A DNA stretch of 64,000 nucleotides from Crocosphaera sp. (lineage in GTDB: Bacteria > Cyanobacteriota > Cyanobacteriia > Cyanobacteriales > Microcystaceae). The notes under the pieces are model-generated. The model did not search any database, was not told the DNA's origin, and saw only the letters and a program-made list of their open reading frames with translations. The position numbers and the translations under genes are program-made. Below are positions 8,603 through 18,580 of the stretch, piece after piece. Positions within the stretch are counted from its first letter, which is position 1; each line of letters begins with the position of its first letter. Where the stretch lies: the NCBI RefSeq assembly GCF_030064895.1, contig NZ_JASJEB010000022.1, positions 1-64,000 on the forward strand, read 5' to 3'.

Positions 8603-10279
8603 ATGAGTGATTGTTTATTATTCAGTAATTTTAATCCGATGAAAAATATTGATGAGAACTTGATTAACATCTCAAAAACCCTTAATCATGCGATTGAAGT
8701 TTTAGCAATAGATGAAAATTCTTCCCTAAAAAGAGATATCTTATCTCTAGGTAATTATTGTGAAAACAAAAACTTTCGCTTGGCGGTTTTTGCTCCTTTT
8801 AATTATGGTAAATCTACACTATTAAATGCTTTACTAGGAGAAAAAACTTTACCCATCGATCTTATTCCCACCACAGGCGCAGCAATTTATGTTAAATATG
8901 GAGAAAAATTAAAAACAAAAATCATTTTAAATAATAATAAAATTATTGAAGAAGAAGGAACAAATATCCTAAAAAAATATGCAACCCTTAATGATAACAG
9001 GTGTATGAATCAAGACGTAAAATCTGTAGAAGTTTATTGTAATCATTCCCTTTTAAAAATGGGAGTGGAATTTTTAGACCTACCAGGAACCAATGATCGA
9101 GAAGAGCAAAATAAATTAGTTAAAGATCAATTATTAACTTCAGATTTAATTATTCAAGTGGTTGATGCTCGAAAATTAATGACTCTTGAAGAAAGAGAAA
9201 ATTTTAGGGATTGGTTGCTAAATCGTGGCATTAATAGTGTTATTTTAGTGATTAACTTCTTGAATTTATTAGACCCACAAGAACAAAAAGACGTTTATTA
9301 TAGGTTACGCTTTGTTGCTGAAAGTTTTCGCTCAAATTTACCTTCTGGGTTCAGTAATCTATATAGAGTTGATGCTTTACCGGCATTAAGAGCGAAACTC
9401 AAAGGGGATAATAATGAAGTACACAGAAGTGGTTTGTCCATGCTTGAGTCTGCTTTACAAACTATTATTATTCAACAGAAACAAGAACAAACTTTTAGAA
9501 GAGAACGTTTTGAGACAATTAGTGTTCAAGTGAAAGAGATAGCCCTCAATCAAAGAGATAATATTGTTAAACAAGTAGAGAATATAGAACAAAAAATAAA
9601 CAAAGAAAAAGAAATTAAACAGAAAGCACAACAAGTTATTAACCAAGGATTTCAACGCTGTCTTTCTGATTTTTATAGTTGGCTATACTTACCTAAACTA
9701 TTAAATCAATATCAAAATGAATTAGCGATAGCTTTAGAACAAAATACTTTTCAACAGTGGCGTGAAAATGGTTTTCAAGATAAAATAATTACCTATCAAA
9801 ATAATATTAATGAATGGGGAGATAAAGCTTGTTTATTTTTTGATAATAACTTCTTGACTCCTTTAAATATTAGTATTCCTGAGCCACCAGAGATATCAGT
9901 TTCTTTGCTAGAAGGAAATAAAGAAAAATCAAACTATTTTGATGATATCACCACCGTTGGTATTCCTACAGGAATCGGTTTGTTAGTAGCAGGACCCATA
10001 GGAGCAGCCGTTTTAGGAGGGGCAAGTTATTTCCTAAACAAAACCACAACACAAGCAGAAAAAGAAGCAATGACACAGAATTCTCAAACTCCATCTACTT
10101 CTGTTGAATTTGCTCAGAACTATTTAACTCATTTTAGTGAGCAAGTATTATTAAGTTTACGGAAATATGAACAGGAACTAGCCAAGATTATGGAGGTCCC
10201 CCATAATTTACACTCATCAGAAATAGCTCAGTTATCTTATAAAATACAGATATTAAACGATATTTTAACGGGACTTTAA
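8603..10279 (+). CDS. Dynamin-like GTPase, second and divergent member
   Basis: A 558-residue paralogue-like protein. The P-loop region reads APFNYGKST (about 64-72), G3 is DLPGTND, but the G4 position reads NFLN instead of (N/T)KxD, and the first P-loop Gly is Ala. Guanine specificity may therefore be altered. Coiled coil follows, and a glycine-rich hydrophobic hairpin (IPTGIGLLVAGPIGAAVLGG) near residue 455 could insert in membrane. Adjacent unequal dynamin-like proteins often form hetero-oligomers, which is an inference here. ATG 8639 is an alternative start. Confidence 0.8.
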   Translation: MSDCLLFSNFNPMKNIDENLINISKTLNHAIEVLAIDENSSLKRDILSLGNYCENKNFRLAVFAPFNYGKSTLLNALLGEKTLPIDLIPTTGAAIYVKYGEKLKTKIILNNNKIIEEEGTNILKKYATLNDNRCMNQDVKSVEVYCNHSLLKMGVEFLDLPGTNDREEQNKLVKDQLLTSDLIIQVVDARKLMTLEERENFRDWLLNRGINSVILVINFLNLLDPQEQKDVYYRLRFVAESFRSNLPSGFSNLYRVDALPALRAKLKGDNNEVHRSGLSMLESALQTIIIQQKQEQTFRRERFETISVQVKEIALNQRDNIVKQVENIEQKINKEKEIKQKAQQVINQGFQRCLSDFYSWLYLPKLLNQYQNELAIALEQNTFQQWRENGFQDKIITYQNNINEWGDKACLFFDNNFLTPLNISIPEPPEISVSLLEGNKEKSNYFDDITTVGIPTGIGLLVAGPIGAAVLGGASYFLNKTTTQAEKEAMTQNSQTPSTSVEFAQNYLTHFSEQVLLSLRKYEQELAKIMEVPHNLHSSEIAQLSYKIQILNDILTGL

Positions 10280-10318
10280 CTAATTTTAAGTCCAAGTATC
10301 CCCAAATCCGTAGGTGGT

Positions 10319-13228
10319 TCAAATGGGAAATCTTTTCAATAGAGTAATCGCTTCTTTAGCAGTTGTAATTAAATGACCGGAAATACCTGGGGTTTGGGGA
10401 ATCTGCCAAAGAAGATCAACAGTACGCCTAAGCAAACGAACTAAGTCCCCTTCGTCCAAACTGGTATTTTCACAAAGTTCCTGCCAGTCACCACCTAAAG
10501 CCCATTGTTCCACTAACCCCATTAATTCTAACTCTAACCAGACCGGAATAGTAATTTGATAGCGTCTTTGGGTTTGGTTCAATAAACGGCGCATTTCTCC
10601 AATACTCACACCGTTTTCTGGAGACTCTTTAAACAGACTCAACACTTCTGGAGAAGGTAAATAGTTAGTCCAAGTATCGGGGCGCAGGGTTTCGGTAATA
10701 ATAGCACTAACCGCAGCCGCTAGTTGATGGGCTTCGAGATGGTTTAAAGTACCCGACATCAACACCATGCCTAACCATAACTGATTTTCTCCACGCATAG
10801 TAGCTGCAGCTTCACCGAGGGCAGTGGGTGTATAATTATCTAAAGCATTAAATTCCCGTAAAATCTCGATTAGATTGAGAAATTCTTGCCAATAATAAGA
10901 TTGATTGGACTGTAATTTTTGGAATTTAATTTGTCGGTTATGGAGTTGTTCTCGTAGTTCTAAACGTCGATGATGGGACTTAAATAAGCGTTTAAAATCT
11001 TTGCTTTTGGTTAAAGGATGATCATTAAGTGAACTCTGCACATTATCGATCTTTTCTTGTTGTTCAATCACCTCTGGTGGGGTGATTCTTCCAAAGGCGC
11101 GATCGCTCATTTGTTGGGTGATTTGTTTAGAGTTTTCATCCCCTTTTGGTCCTCTACCTAAAGATAATCTTCTGAGATCCGGTAGGGTCAAATTATCTGC
11201 AAAAGATAGGGGTAAAGAAGCCCCATAAAAGTCAACAATATCTCCTCTTTTTACTAAATACCAGTAGTTATTGTCCCCTAAACATAACAAATCAAAACCT
11301 TGTCCCGATCCCGGAACCATAGCCACAATGGTAGCTAATTGAGGGGTAGATGTTCTTAAACGTTTGCCTTTTAAATAAACTAAATCCCCAATATTTAACT
11401 TACTCAATTGACCGGCAATTTCTTTTTTACGCTTTTCTTCTCCCTGATCTTCGAGAATTTTCAAAAGTCGTTTTTCTTCTTTTAATCGAGCTTTCAATTT
11501 CTCATAAGCAAGGATATCTTTTTCTTGTAGCCCTCCTAATTCAATATCCAGTTTAGCTAATTCTGTACTCAAACTAGCGATCGCCTGTTGTTCAGGTTCT
11601 AATTTTAATTGGGCTAAATATTCAGCAAAACTTCTTTCTAAAAGGTCTTTGGCTTCCTGTAAACTATGTTTTTGCAACAGGTTTAAGACCATGCCATAAG
11701 AAGGAGTAAAACAACTTTTTAAAGGTTCAGACTGTGCAGTAGCTAAATAGGCTGCTTCTGTTGCCCCTTCAAAGGGGGTTTGAATAGTGACTACATGGCC
11801 CACCTCATCCATACCTCTTCGTCCGGCCCGCCCGGCAATTTGCAGAAATTCTGAGGGACTTAACATACTGTGTCCTGTATCGATGCGTTTGGACAAAGCA
11901 GAGATAACAGTGGTTCTTGCCGGCATATTGATGCCTGCCGATAGGGTTGCCGTGGCAAACACAACTTTAACCAAACCCACTTCAAATAGTTGTTCCACTA
12001 ATTCTTTCCATAGAGGTAAAATGCCGGCATGATGTGCCGCAATACCTCTAGTTAAGGGTTCGAGTTGTTCTGAGCGCACTAACTGACACAGATCGGCTAG
12101 AATCTGGAATAAATGGACTTTGCTCTCCTCATCCTCCGCTAAATATCGAAAGAGATCAGACTGGGGTGAAAGGGTGGTTAAAAAGTCCTTAAGGGGTTCG
12201 TATAAGTGTGGGTTTTCTGTCCCTACTGCTTCGAGAAGATCGACTTGTAAATTGGTGTTTTCGGCTAAAAAGAAGTTGAGCAGGTTATATTGTAGGGCGT
12301 GGGCTTCTTCGGGAGAGACTAACATCACTCCTTCTAACTTTTGCACGGCCCGATCGCATTCTCGACGGCTAAAGATAACATAGATGGCGGGTAAAAGGTT
12401 TTTTTCGTACAGTTGCTTAACCACCATCATAGGTGTGGGACATTCACTGCGTTTAACCCGTCGGCGTTTACGGTTTCCTTTAGGTTTGAGGCGATTATTA
12501 ATGGCTGTTTGTTTCTGATTCAGCAGGGGATAGAGTCCGTTTTTTTGGCTGAAATAGAATCGCAGGGGAACGGGGCGAAAATCTGAGTTAATCAGTTTAC
12601 ATAAACTGACAGACGTTTTCTTTGGATCAACGTTTGGGGCGGTTTTCCGAACTTGGTTAATCCATTCTGTTAAGTCTTCTGGGTTGCCTATGGTTGCAGA
12701 GAGGGCGACTAATTGAATGCTGGGGGAACAGTAAATAATTGATTCTTCCCAGACGGTTCCCCGACCCCGATTACTGATATAGTGGCATTCATCTAAAATC
12801 ACTGTAGCCACATTTTCTAAGGACGTTCCCACTTGACCTATGGGGGTTTCATAGAGCATATTACGGAAAATTTCTGTGGTCATTACTACGATCGAAGCGT
12901 TGGCATTGATGACAATATCTCCTGTAATTAACCCCACCATGCCTTCAACAACTCCTGCTTCTGTGGTGGCAAATTTGTCTTGGAAGTCTCTAAACTTTTG
13001 ATTAGATAAAGCTTTGAGGGGAGTGGTGTAGAATACTCGTTGACCAAGATGCAAAGCCCGATAGATGGCAAATTCTCCTATAACTGTTTTTCCTGAACCG
13101 GTGGGGGCGCAGACAACGACAGATTCCCCTTGATGCAACGCTGCGATCGCTTCCTCTTGAAAGGGATCGAGTTCAAAGGGAAATAATTCTTCAATCTTAA
13201 GCTCAGTAGAGGTTAATGGTTGTTTCAC
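10319..13228 (-). CDS. Ski2/Mtr4-like DExH RNA helicase (ISE2-like)
   Basis: A 969-residue superfamily 2 helicase. Motif I is APTGSGKT (41-48), motif II is DECH in VILDECHYISNRGRG, motif III is LSATIG, and motif VI is QIAGRAGRRGMDE. A long helical C-terminal part matches the DSHCT region of Ski2-type helicases. The family includes the chloroplast helicase ISE2, and cyanobacterial members are thought to act on RNA processing. The length is typical. It converges with the dynamin-like genes, leaving only 39 bases between stops. Confidence 0.85.
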   Translation of the reverse strand: MKQPLTSTELKIEELFPFELDPFQEEAIAALHQGESVVVCAPTGSGKTVIGEFAIYRALHLGQRVFYTTPLKALSNQKFRDFQDKFATTEAGVVEGMVGLITGDIVINANASIVVMTTEIFRNMLYETPIGQVGTSLENVATVILDECHYISNRGRGTVWEESIIYCSPSIQLVALSATIGNPEDLTEWINQVRKTAPNVDPKKTSVSLCKLINSDFRPVPLRFYFSQKNGLYPLLNQKQTAINNRLKPKGNRKRRRVKRSECPTPMMVVKQLYEKNLLPAIYVIFSRRECDRAVQKLEGVMLVSPEEAHALQYNLLNFFLAENTNLQVDLLEAVGTENPHLYEPLKDFLTTLSPQSDLFRYLAEDEESKVHLFQILADLCQLVRSEQLEPLTRGIAAHHAGILPLWKELVEQLFEVGLVKVVFATATLSAGINMPARTTVISALSKRIDTGHSMLSPSEFLQIAGRAGRRGMDEVGHVVTIQTPFEGATEAAYLATAQSEPLKSCFTPSYGMVLNLLQKHSLQEAKDLLERSFAEYLAQLKLEPEQQAIASLSTELAKLDIELGGLQEKDILAYEKLKARLKEEKRLLKILEDQGEEKRKKEIAGQLSKLNIGDLVYLKGKRLRTSTPQLATIVAMVPGSGQGFDLLCLGDNNYWYLVKRGDIVDFYGASLPLSFADNLTLPDLRRLSLGRGPKGDENSKQITQQMSDRAFGRITPPEVIEQQEKIDNVQSSLNDHPLTKSKDFKRLFKSHHRRLELREQLHNRQIKFQKLQSNQSYYWQEFLNLIEILREFNALDNYTPTALGEAAATMRGENQLWLGMVLMSGTLNHLEAHQLAAAVSAIITETLRPDTWTNYLPSPEVLSLFKESPENGVSIGEMRRLLNQTQRRYQITIPVWLELELMGLVEQWALGGDWQELCENTSLDEGDLVRLLRRTVDLLWQIPQTPGISGHLITTAKEAITLLKRFPI

Positions 13229-13575
13229 TCAAAGTTACTTATTTAGGCTATCACAGGTTAAACCCTACTTTTATTTTAGGGGAAAAATCCCTGATTTTTT
13301 AGGTTCAGCCTCCTAAGTTCCTAGTTTCTAGTGGGGGCTGGATGACTCTATTTTTGGTTAAGATATCAATCTTAACAATTTTTCTGAGGAATTAGGGTCA
13401 TAACTTGCCAAAATTTTAATTTTACTTTACAATTAGGGTAGCAATAAATCCCATCAATATCGATTCAGATTTTGCTGAGAGAAAAGAGATTACTAAAGAA
13501 ATTTAAGCTACAACTGCTGCGGTGGATTTCCTTCACTATACCTACAAACAACAAATAAATAACAGATAGCTAAAC
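13229..13575. other. Intergenic region between divergent helicase and sigma factor genes
   Basis: About 350 AT-rich bases that must carry the promoters of both genes. I see no strong inverted repeat, small gene or recognisable binding site. Confidence 0.4.
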
Positions 13576-14469
13576 ATGACAACCAAGAAAAAAGTTGATA
13601 CGGTTCGCCACTATCTTCAGTCTATTGGTAAAACCCCCTTACTCTCTAGTACTGAAGAGATTAAATTAGCGGAAGACATCCAGGCAATGTTACCTTTATT
13701 AGAAAAGGAAAAACTGAGCCGAGAAGAGGAAAAAATTGTCGCTAAGGGACAAAAAGCTAGAGAAAGAATGATCGAGGCAAATTTGCGTCTAGTGGTCTCT
13801 ATCGCCAAGAAATACCTTAATTCGGGCTTATCCTTATTAGATTTAATTCAAGAAGGAAGTTTGGGTTTAATTAGAGGCGTAGAAAAATTTGATCCGGCTC
13901 GTGGTTATAAGTTTTCTACCTATGCTTATTGGTGGATAAGACAGGGAATAACTAGGGCGATCGCAGAACAAAGTCGGACCATTCGTTTACCTATTCATAT
14001 TAACGAAAATCTCAACAAATATCGTAAATCTATTCGGGAATTAACCCTAAAATTGGGTAGAAAACCAACCCAAGCAGAGATTGCTGAAAACATGGAAATT
14101 TCTGTGGATAGGTTACAATTTCTCCAACAAGCAGCGTTTAAAACTAAATCCCGTAGTTTAAATGTTGTTATTGATGAGAATCAAACGGAGTTGGGACAAT
14201 TATTACCTGATGAAGATAGTGTTTCCCCTAATGATTTTGTTAAACAAGAGGAAAAAATTTCTCAGATAAATAATCTTTTAGAAAGTTTAACACCAAGACA
14301 AAAAGAAGTAATTATTCTTCGTTTTGGTTTGCGAGATGGTAAGCAAATGAGTTACAAAGCTATTGGGGAAAAATGTGGTATTAGTCATGAAAGGGCCCGT
14401 CAAATTTATAGCCGCGCCTTAAAAATTTTACGGAAGAAAACAGGTGAAGGGCAAAAACTAGCGGTTTAA
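13576..14469 (+). CDS. Group 2 sigma-70 family RNA polymerase sigma factor
   Basis: A 297-residue sigma factor. Region 1.2 ([16 protein letters not shown]) starts at residue 9. Region 2 carries [19 protein letters not shown] and the -10 recognition helix [19 protein letters not shown]. Region 3 follows, and region 4 ends with the helix-turn-helix [20 protein letters not shown]. Region 1.1 is lacking, as in the non-essential group 2 factors (SigB-E) used by cyanobacteria for stress, dark and nitrogen responses. I cannot assign the letter from sequence alone. Confidence 0.9.
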   Translation: MTTKKKVDTVRHYLQSIGKTPLLSSTEEIKLAEDIQAMLPLLEKEKLSREEEKIVAKGQKARERMIEANLRLVVSIAKKYLNSGLSLLDLIQEGSLGLIRGVEKFDPARGYKFSTYAYWWIRQGITRAIAEQSRTIRLPIHINENLNKYRKSIRELTLKLGRKPTQAEIAENMEISVDRLQFLQQAAFKTKSRSLNVVIDENQTELGQLLPDEDSVSPNDFVKQEEKISQINNLLESLTPRQKEVIILRFGLRDGKQMSYKAIGEKCGISHERARQIYSRALKILRKKTGEGQKLAV

Positions 14470-14491
14470 TGATGGTAATTTATATGCTATT

Positions 14492-14572
14492 TTTAGGGAG
14501 AAAACTCACTATTATGATATAATCCATCTTTAACAATGTACATTGTTAATTGATAAGTGTTTTCTCCCTAAA
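14492..14572. promoter_or_regulatory. Nested palindromes upstream of the alpha/beta hydrolase gene
   Basis: Outer arms TTTAGGGAGAAAAC (14492-14505) and GTTTTCTCCCTAAA (14559-14572) are perfect inverted repeats. Inside lies the perfect 20-base palindrome TTAACAATGTACATTGTTAA (14530-14549), and TATAAT at 14518-14523 could be a -10 element. The structure ends eight bases before the ATG at 14581, so it could be an operator, an attenuator or a small palindromic repeat. Confidence 0.55.
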
Positions 14573-14580
14573 TAGTTGTT

Positions 14581-15450
14581 ATGATTTTTCTTCCGTTTGA
14601 GGCAAAAAAGTTAACTGAAAAAACATCCCTTGACTTAGTTAATAGAATTAAATTTGAGGATATTACCACTCCACTATCTCCTCAACCCATCCCTACCAGT
14701 TATGTTTTGCAGGGAGAGAAAAACCCACCTATTTTACTTTTACACGGTTTTGACAGTTCTTTATTAGAATATCGTCGTCTTTTACCAATTTTATCTCAAT
14801 TTCATGCTACGTGGGCTATTGATTTACTAGGATTTGGTTTCACTAAAAGAAGGAGTGATTTATTGTTTAGTCCTGAAACAATTAAAAACCATTTATATTA
14901 TACCTGGAAAACTTTAATTAAAGAACCATGTATTTTGGTGGGTGCTTCTATGGGAGGTGCAACAGCGATTGATTTTACTTTAACCTATCCAGAAACTGTT
15001 AGCAAATTAGTGTTAATTGATAGTGCCGGTTTAGCTGCACCACCGAAGATAGGAAAATTTATGTTTCCTCCTTTAGACTATTTATCAACAGCTTTTTTAA
15101 GTAATCTTAAGGTTAGACAAAAGATTAGTGAATCTGCTTATTATGATAAAAGTTTTGCGAGTCAAGATGCACAACTTTGTGCTGCTTTACATCTTAAATG
15201 TGAACAGTGGAGTCAAGCTTTAATTTCTTTTACCAAAAGTGGTGGTTATGGTTCTTTTAAACAAGAAATTGTCAATTTAAAACCAGAAACAACGATCATT
15301 TGGGGAGAAAACGATAAAATTTTAGGAATAAAAGACGCTAACAAATTTAAAGAATTAATCCCCAATAGTCAATTAATTTGGATTCCAGAATGTGGTCATG
15401 TTCCCCATTTAGAAAAAGCAGAATTGACAGCCAAAGCTATTCTTAATTAA
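14581..15450 (+). CDS. Alpha/beta hydrolase
   Basis: A 289-residue alpha/beta-fold hydrolase. The oxyanion motif LLHGFDSS lies near residue 57, the nucleophile elbow GASMGGA has its Ser near 123, an acidic residue sits in GENDKIL near 242, and the catalytic His is in CGHVPHLE near 273. A complete triad is therefore present. No signal peptide is seen. The substrate cannot be told, and ester, epoxide or dehalogenase-like chemistry all remain possible. Confidence 0.85.
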   Translation: MIFLPFEAKKLTEKTSLDLVNRIKFEDITTPLSPQPIPTSYVLQGEKNPPILLLHGFDSSLLEYRRLLPILSQFHATWAIDLLGFGFTKRRSDLLFSPETIKNHLYYTWKTLIKEPCILVGASMGGATAIDFTLTYPETVSKLVLIDSAGLAAPPKIGKFMFPPLDYLSTAFLSNLKVRQKISESAYYDKSFASQDAQLCAALHLKCEQWSQALISFTKSGGYGSFKQEIVNLKPETTIIWGENDKILGIKDANKFKELIPNSQLIWIPECGHVPHLEKAELTAKAILN

Positions 15451-15675
15451 GGTATTCTTTGTCCGAGAAAATTACATCTTTTAAATTCAACAAAAATAGC
15501 TAGTTTAGAGAGGAAACTGGGAACAAAATTTATTTTCTTTGTTTACTTAGTAATATAAGAATGAACTACTTAACCTAGACTGAAAAACGTTTAAACAACC
15601 TATTGATAAATTAGGAAACAAACGTTATACCGTCACCCCATAACCCAATATAGAATAATTTAGATACTTAACAGC

Positions 15676-16449
15676 TTATAACCCAGGTGTTGCTTGTTCA
15701 AATAAAGAAGCAAAGTCCTTAGTAATAACCGCCGAAGAATCATCTTCTGGTTTAGTAATGACATCAAAAGCTTTATTTTTAGCTGTAGTTTCTATTAGTG
15801 ATTGTACCACTAATTCTGCTACGTCTTCTCTGGGAATCACTGTAGAAATACCATTAGGAGGATTTTCTAATAAAGTATCATTTTTACCCACAATTAATTC
15901 TCGTTTTCCTCCTGGTTCATTAATTAATCCACCAGCACGAATAATAGTATAATTAATACCGGAATTAATTAAATATTCTTCTGCTTTCCGCTTCCAAATT
16001 AAAATGTTGCCATTACCTATTTTATTGAGGGGATGATTAGGATTTGTTCCTCCCATAGAACCTACTAAAACAATCTGATTAATGCCCAATTTTTTAGCAA
16101 TATCAATTTGATTTTTTTGTCCTATCCAATCAACTTCTTCCGGCATTCCCCCTGGTTCAAACTCAAATTCTGGTGGTTTTCCTTCTTGGGGAGGTGCTTT
16201 CATTTTAGGGACAGCACTGGTGACAATTACCAAACAATCACATCCTTTTAAAGCAGTTTCTAAACTAGATTCATCGCTAATATTTCCTATAAAAAAGCCT
16301 TCTGTTGAATCAAATAATTCTTTTACCTTTTCATAATTTCTAGCGAAACCAAATACCTCAAACTTATCAGAAAGTTGACGAAGTTTGTTGACCACTAATA
16401 ATCCTGTTCTTCCTGTTGCACCCGTAACAAGAACTCTTTTTTTTGACAT
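15676..16449 (-). CDS. NmrA-like atypical short-chain dehydrogenase/reductase
   Basis: About 257 residues. The N-terminal VLVTGATGRTG is the atypical-SDR NAD(P)-binding signature. GCDCLVIVTSAVPKM and IVLVGSMGGTNPNHP resemble the plant plastid family of At5g02240-type proteins, common in cyanobacteria. The start is set at the ATG for MSKKRVLV, with an in-frame ATG eight codons upstream. The stop codon lies inside a dispersed repeat shared with 5873-5900, so the C-terminal end may have been altered by repeat insertion. Confidence 0.8.
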   Translation of the reverse strand: MSKKRVLVTGATGRTGLLVVNKLRQLSDKFEVFGFARNYEKVKELFDSTEGFFIGNISDESSLETALKGCDCLVIVTSAVPKMKAPPQEGKPPEFEFEPGGMPEEVDWIGQKNQIDIAKKLGINQIVLVGSMGGTNPNHPLNKIGNGNILIWKRKAEEYLINSGINYTIIRAGGLINEPGGKRELIVGKNDTLLENPPNGISTVIPREDVAELVVQSLIETTAKNKAFDVITKPEDDSSAVITKDFASLFEQATPGL

Positions 16450-16657
16450 AATTACCCAATAATAGATACTCAATTTTTAGCATAAGCTTTAAAGGGTATT
16501 TTTGGCAACTTTATTGTAATTTTTGTTTGCAGAAATAGTAACACAGTCTTCTAGGCTATAACAATTATTACCCTTGTGTTATCCTCTTCAGGACTCCAAT
16601 GTAAACCCAATCGGTAAAAATATGAGATAATTAGAAAGTCTTATTGGATTAGTATGT

Positions 16658-17338
16658 ATGAAAAGTCTATTGAAAACCACTTCAATCATTTCAGTTCTCA
16701 CGGTTGTCTTAAATGTAAATTATGCGAACTCAGTGCCGATAAAACCCTCGGTAGAAATAGCACAACAAACCCCTTCTATTGGTCGAGAAATCAGAAGTTT
16801 CTTTGAAAGTGGACGCTTAACTTCAGAAGATAGACTATTATTTCAAAATCCTCCTGATGGTATTATTCCTGTTAGGAACCAATCCAATAGTTGGCAGTTT
16901 ATTGTCTTTAAACAAGGAGGTGTTTCTTTCTGGATGCCACCCGGTATTTTAACCAATGATGAAGTATTATTAGCAACAACTTTAGGTGATATTAGTTTTC
17001 GTAGTTTAGTCTCTCATAGAGATAATCAAGAGTATATTGCTGCCTATGCAGAAAATTTAACAGATGAGCAAGTGGAAAATATTGACGTTCTATTAGAAGC
17101 AATAAAAAGTGAAATACCACCAGAAAAAGGATTTCAATTAACGCAAGAAAGGGCAGTTTTTTTAGATAAAAATGTAGGGAAAGAACTGACATTTAGCAAC
17201 CAAAAAGAAATAATTATCTTAAGACTTTATCTAGTTGGAAATCGTCTTTATGCTTTAGGTGTTCGTTATCCAAAATCTCTCACAGATACTCGCAGTAGCA
17301 GAAGTTTCTTGAATGGGTTAGAATTATTAGATAATTAA
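16658..17338 (+). CDS. Hypothetical secreted protein
   Basis: A 226-residue protein of unknown function. An N-terminal signal peptide (hydrophobic to about residue 25, then YANSVPI) suggests export. The mature part is mixed alpha/beta with no cysteine and no motif I recognise. It is followed nine bases later by a small membrane protein gene on the same strand, so the two are probably co-transcribed. Confidence 0.65.
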   Translation: MKSLLKTTSIISVLTVVLNVNYANSVPIKPSVEIAQQTPSIGREIRSFFESGRLTSEDRLLFQNPPDGIIPVRNQSNSWQFIVFKQGGVSFWMPPGILTNDEVLLATTLGDISFRSLVSHRDNQEYIAAYAENLTDEQVENIDVLLEAIKSEIPPEKGFQLTQERAVFLDKNVGKELTFSNQKEIIILRLYLVGNRLYALGVRYPKSLTDTRSSRSFLNGLELLDN

Positions 17339-17353
17339 TGATTTAATTTGATT

Positions 17354-17551
17354 ATGGATTATGATTCCCCAAGAACCGAAAGACAGCAAAAAGCTGTTAA
17401 TCAAGCCAAGAAAATCTTTCTTATCTTGTTAGCAGGTGGTTTATCTCTTGGCGTTATTGTTTCTGTTGGTGTTATTGCATTGATGAACCATTTTGGTTTA
17501 ACAGAGAAAAGCAACCAAATGGAAATAATTCAAGAAAAACTAAACCAGTAA
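17354..17551 (+). CDS. Small single-span membrane protein
   Basis: A 65-residue protein. A charged N-terminal 20 residues precedes one transmembrane helix (about 21-46, ILLAGGLSLGVIVSVGVIAL) and a short C-terminal tail. ATG 17354 is preferred to an upstream TTG. Function unknown. It probably forms an operon with the preceding secreted protein. Confidence 0.55.
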   Translation: MDYDSPRTERQQKAVNQAKKIFLILLAGGLSLGVIVSVGVIALMNHFGLTEKSNQMEIIQEKLNQ

Positions 17552-17597
17552 ACTGTTTTATTGAGTTATTTTTTTGCTTAATTATAGTATTCAATAA

Positions 17598-18461
17598 TTA
17601 CCAGTCTGGACTGTGGGTAAAATCCCAACATTGTTCCTCATGCCAAATGGAACCATCTCGTTTTTTGCAATCTTCTTCTGTGTTAATATAAGGAATAGAA
17701 GAAGGGGAAACTTGATCTGATTCTATTGGTAGTTGAACTTGATTTATTCCTACTCCAATTAACTGTCCCACACCAAAAGTTGCCACACCACCAGTAACAA
17801 TGGCAATCACTAATTCTGCTACACGGCGAATCAGTTTTGTCTGGTTAATTTCTGTGTTAAGATAATTAAGTTGTTTCTCAACTTTTTCTTGACTTTGACG
17901 TAACTGTTTAGCTTGGGAAAGTAAACGAGTTCTCATGCTTTCTAAATCAGATTTTGATTGAGAATTGTCTAAACTTTCAATGGTGGTTAATAACTTCTCA
18001 TTATTATTAAGTAAATCCACTACATTTTCATTCAATATTTCTAATTTTTGACTAACCACATAACCGAGATTCATCGCTATTTTAGCCACTAAAATATCAT
18101 TTTTTTCCCGTAATTCTCCCAAAGTTCCTTGTTGAAACACAAAAACCTTACAAGGGGTTAAAGTTCTTACCGTTGCTTTGCGAGGCCGTTGTAAAAATAG
18201 ACCCATCTCCCCTAAAACTGAACCCTTTTTTTGTTTAGCAACTTGTCGAGGTTGCTGCCCAGAAAACCCTTTTAAGACTTCTGTTTCTCCTTCCAATAAA
18301 ACAATTAAGGCATCACTGTTGTCTCCCTCACGCATTAAAATAGTACCAGTATCAACGGTTTTCATCGTACCTATTTCCGCTAACCTTTGTAACTCTTCAT
18401 TGTTTAAATCTTGCCCCAGAGAAGTATCTTGAAGAATCTCGTAAACTTTTCTTAATTCCAT
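17598..18461 (-). CDS. Cyclic-nucleotide-binding-domain protein with coiled coil and membrane segment
   Basis: About 287 residues. Residues 8-125 form a cNMP-binding (Crp/EAL-type) barrel with GEMGLFLQRPRKATVRT, which matches the phosphate-binding cassette. A coiled coil follows (about 145-215), then a hydrophobic helix (about 222-240, ELVIAIVTGGVATFGVG), and a short C-terminal tail with two Cys and several Trp residues. There is no DNA-binding domain, so it is probably a membrane-associated sensor rather than a Crp-type regulator. ATG 18461 is chosen over an upstream TTG. Confidence 0.75.
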   Translation of the reverse strand: MELRKVYEILQDTSLGQDLNNEELQRLAEIGTMKTVDTGTILMREGDNSDALIVLLEGETEVLKGFSGQQPRQVAKQKKGSVLGEMGLFLQRPRKATVRTLTPCKVFVFQQGTLGELREKNDILVAKIAMNLGYVVSQKLEILNENVVDLLNNNEKLLTTIESLDNSQSKSDLESMRTRLLSQAKQLRQSQEKVEKQLNYLNTEINQTKLIRRVAELVIAIVTGGVATFGVGQLIGVGINQVQLPIESDQVSPSSIPYINTEEDCKKRDGSIWHEEQCWDFTHSPDW

Positions 18462-18580
18462 GTTCAATAGTTAAATAATTAAATCTAAATGTTATCCATA
18501 ATAAGTTTAATTATTTTTTGGATAGATGGGAACTAGAGGAGTAAGAGATTGAAAAAATTGATAAATTAGAAGCGACTTCT

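Noticed and set aside
10282..10318. Possible terminator between the dynamin-like and helicase genes
   Set aside because: The spacer is only 39 bases and no stem with a T-run could be drawn.
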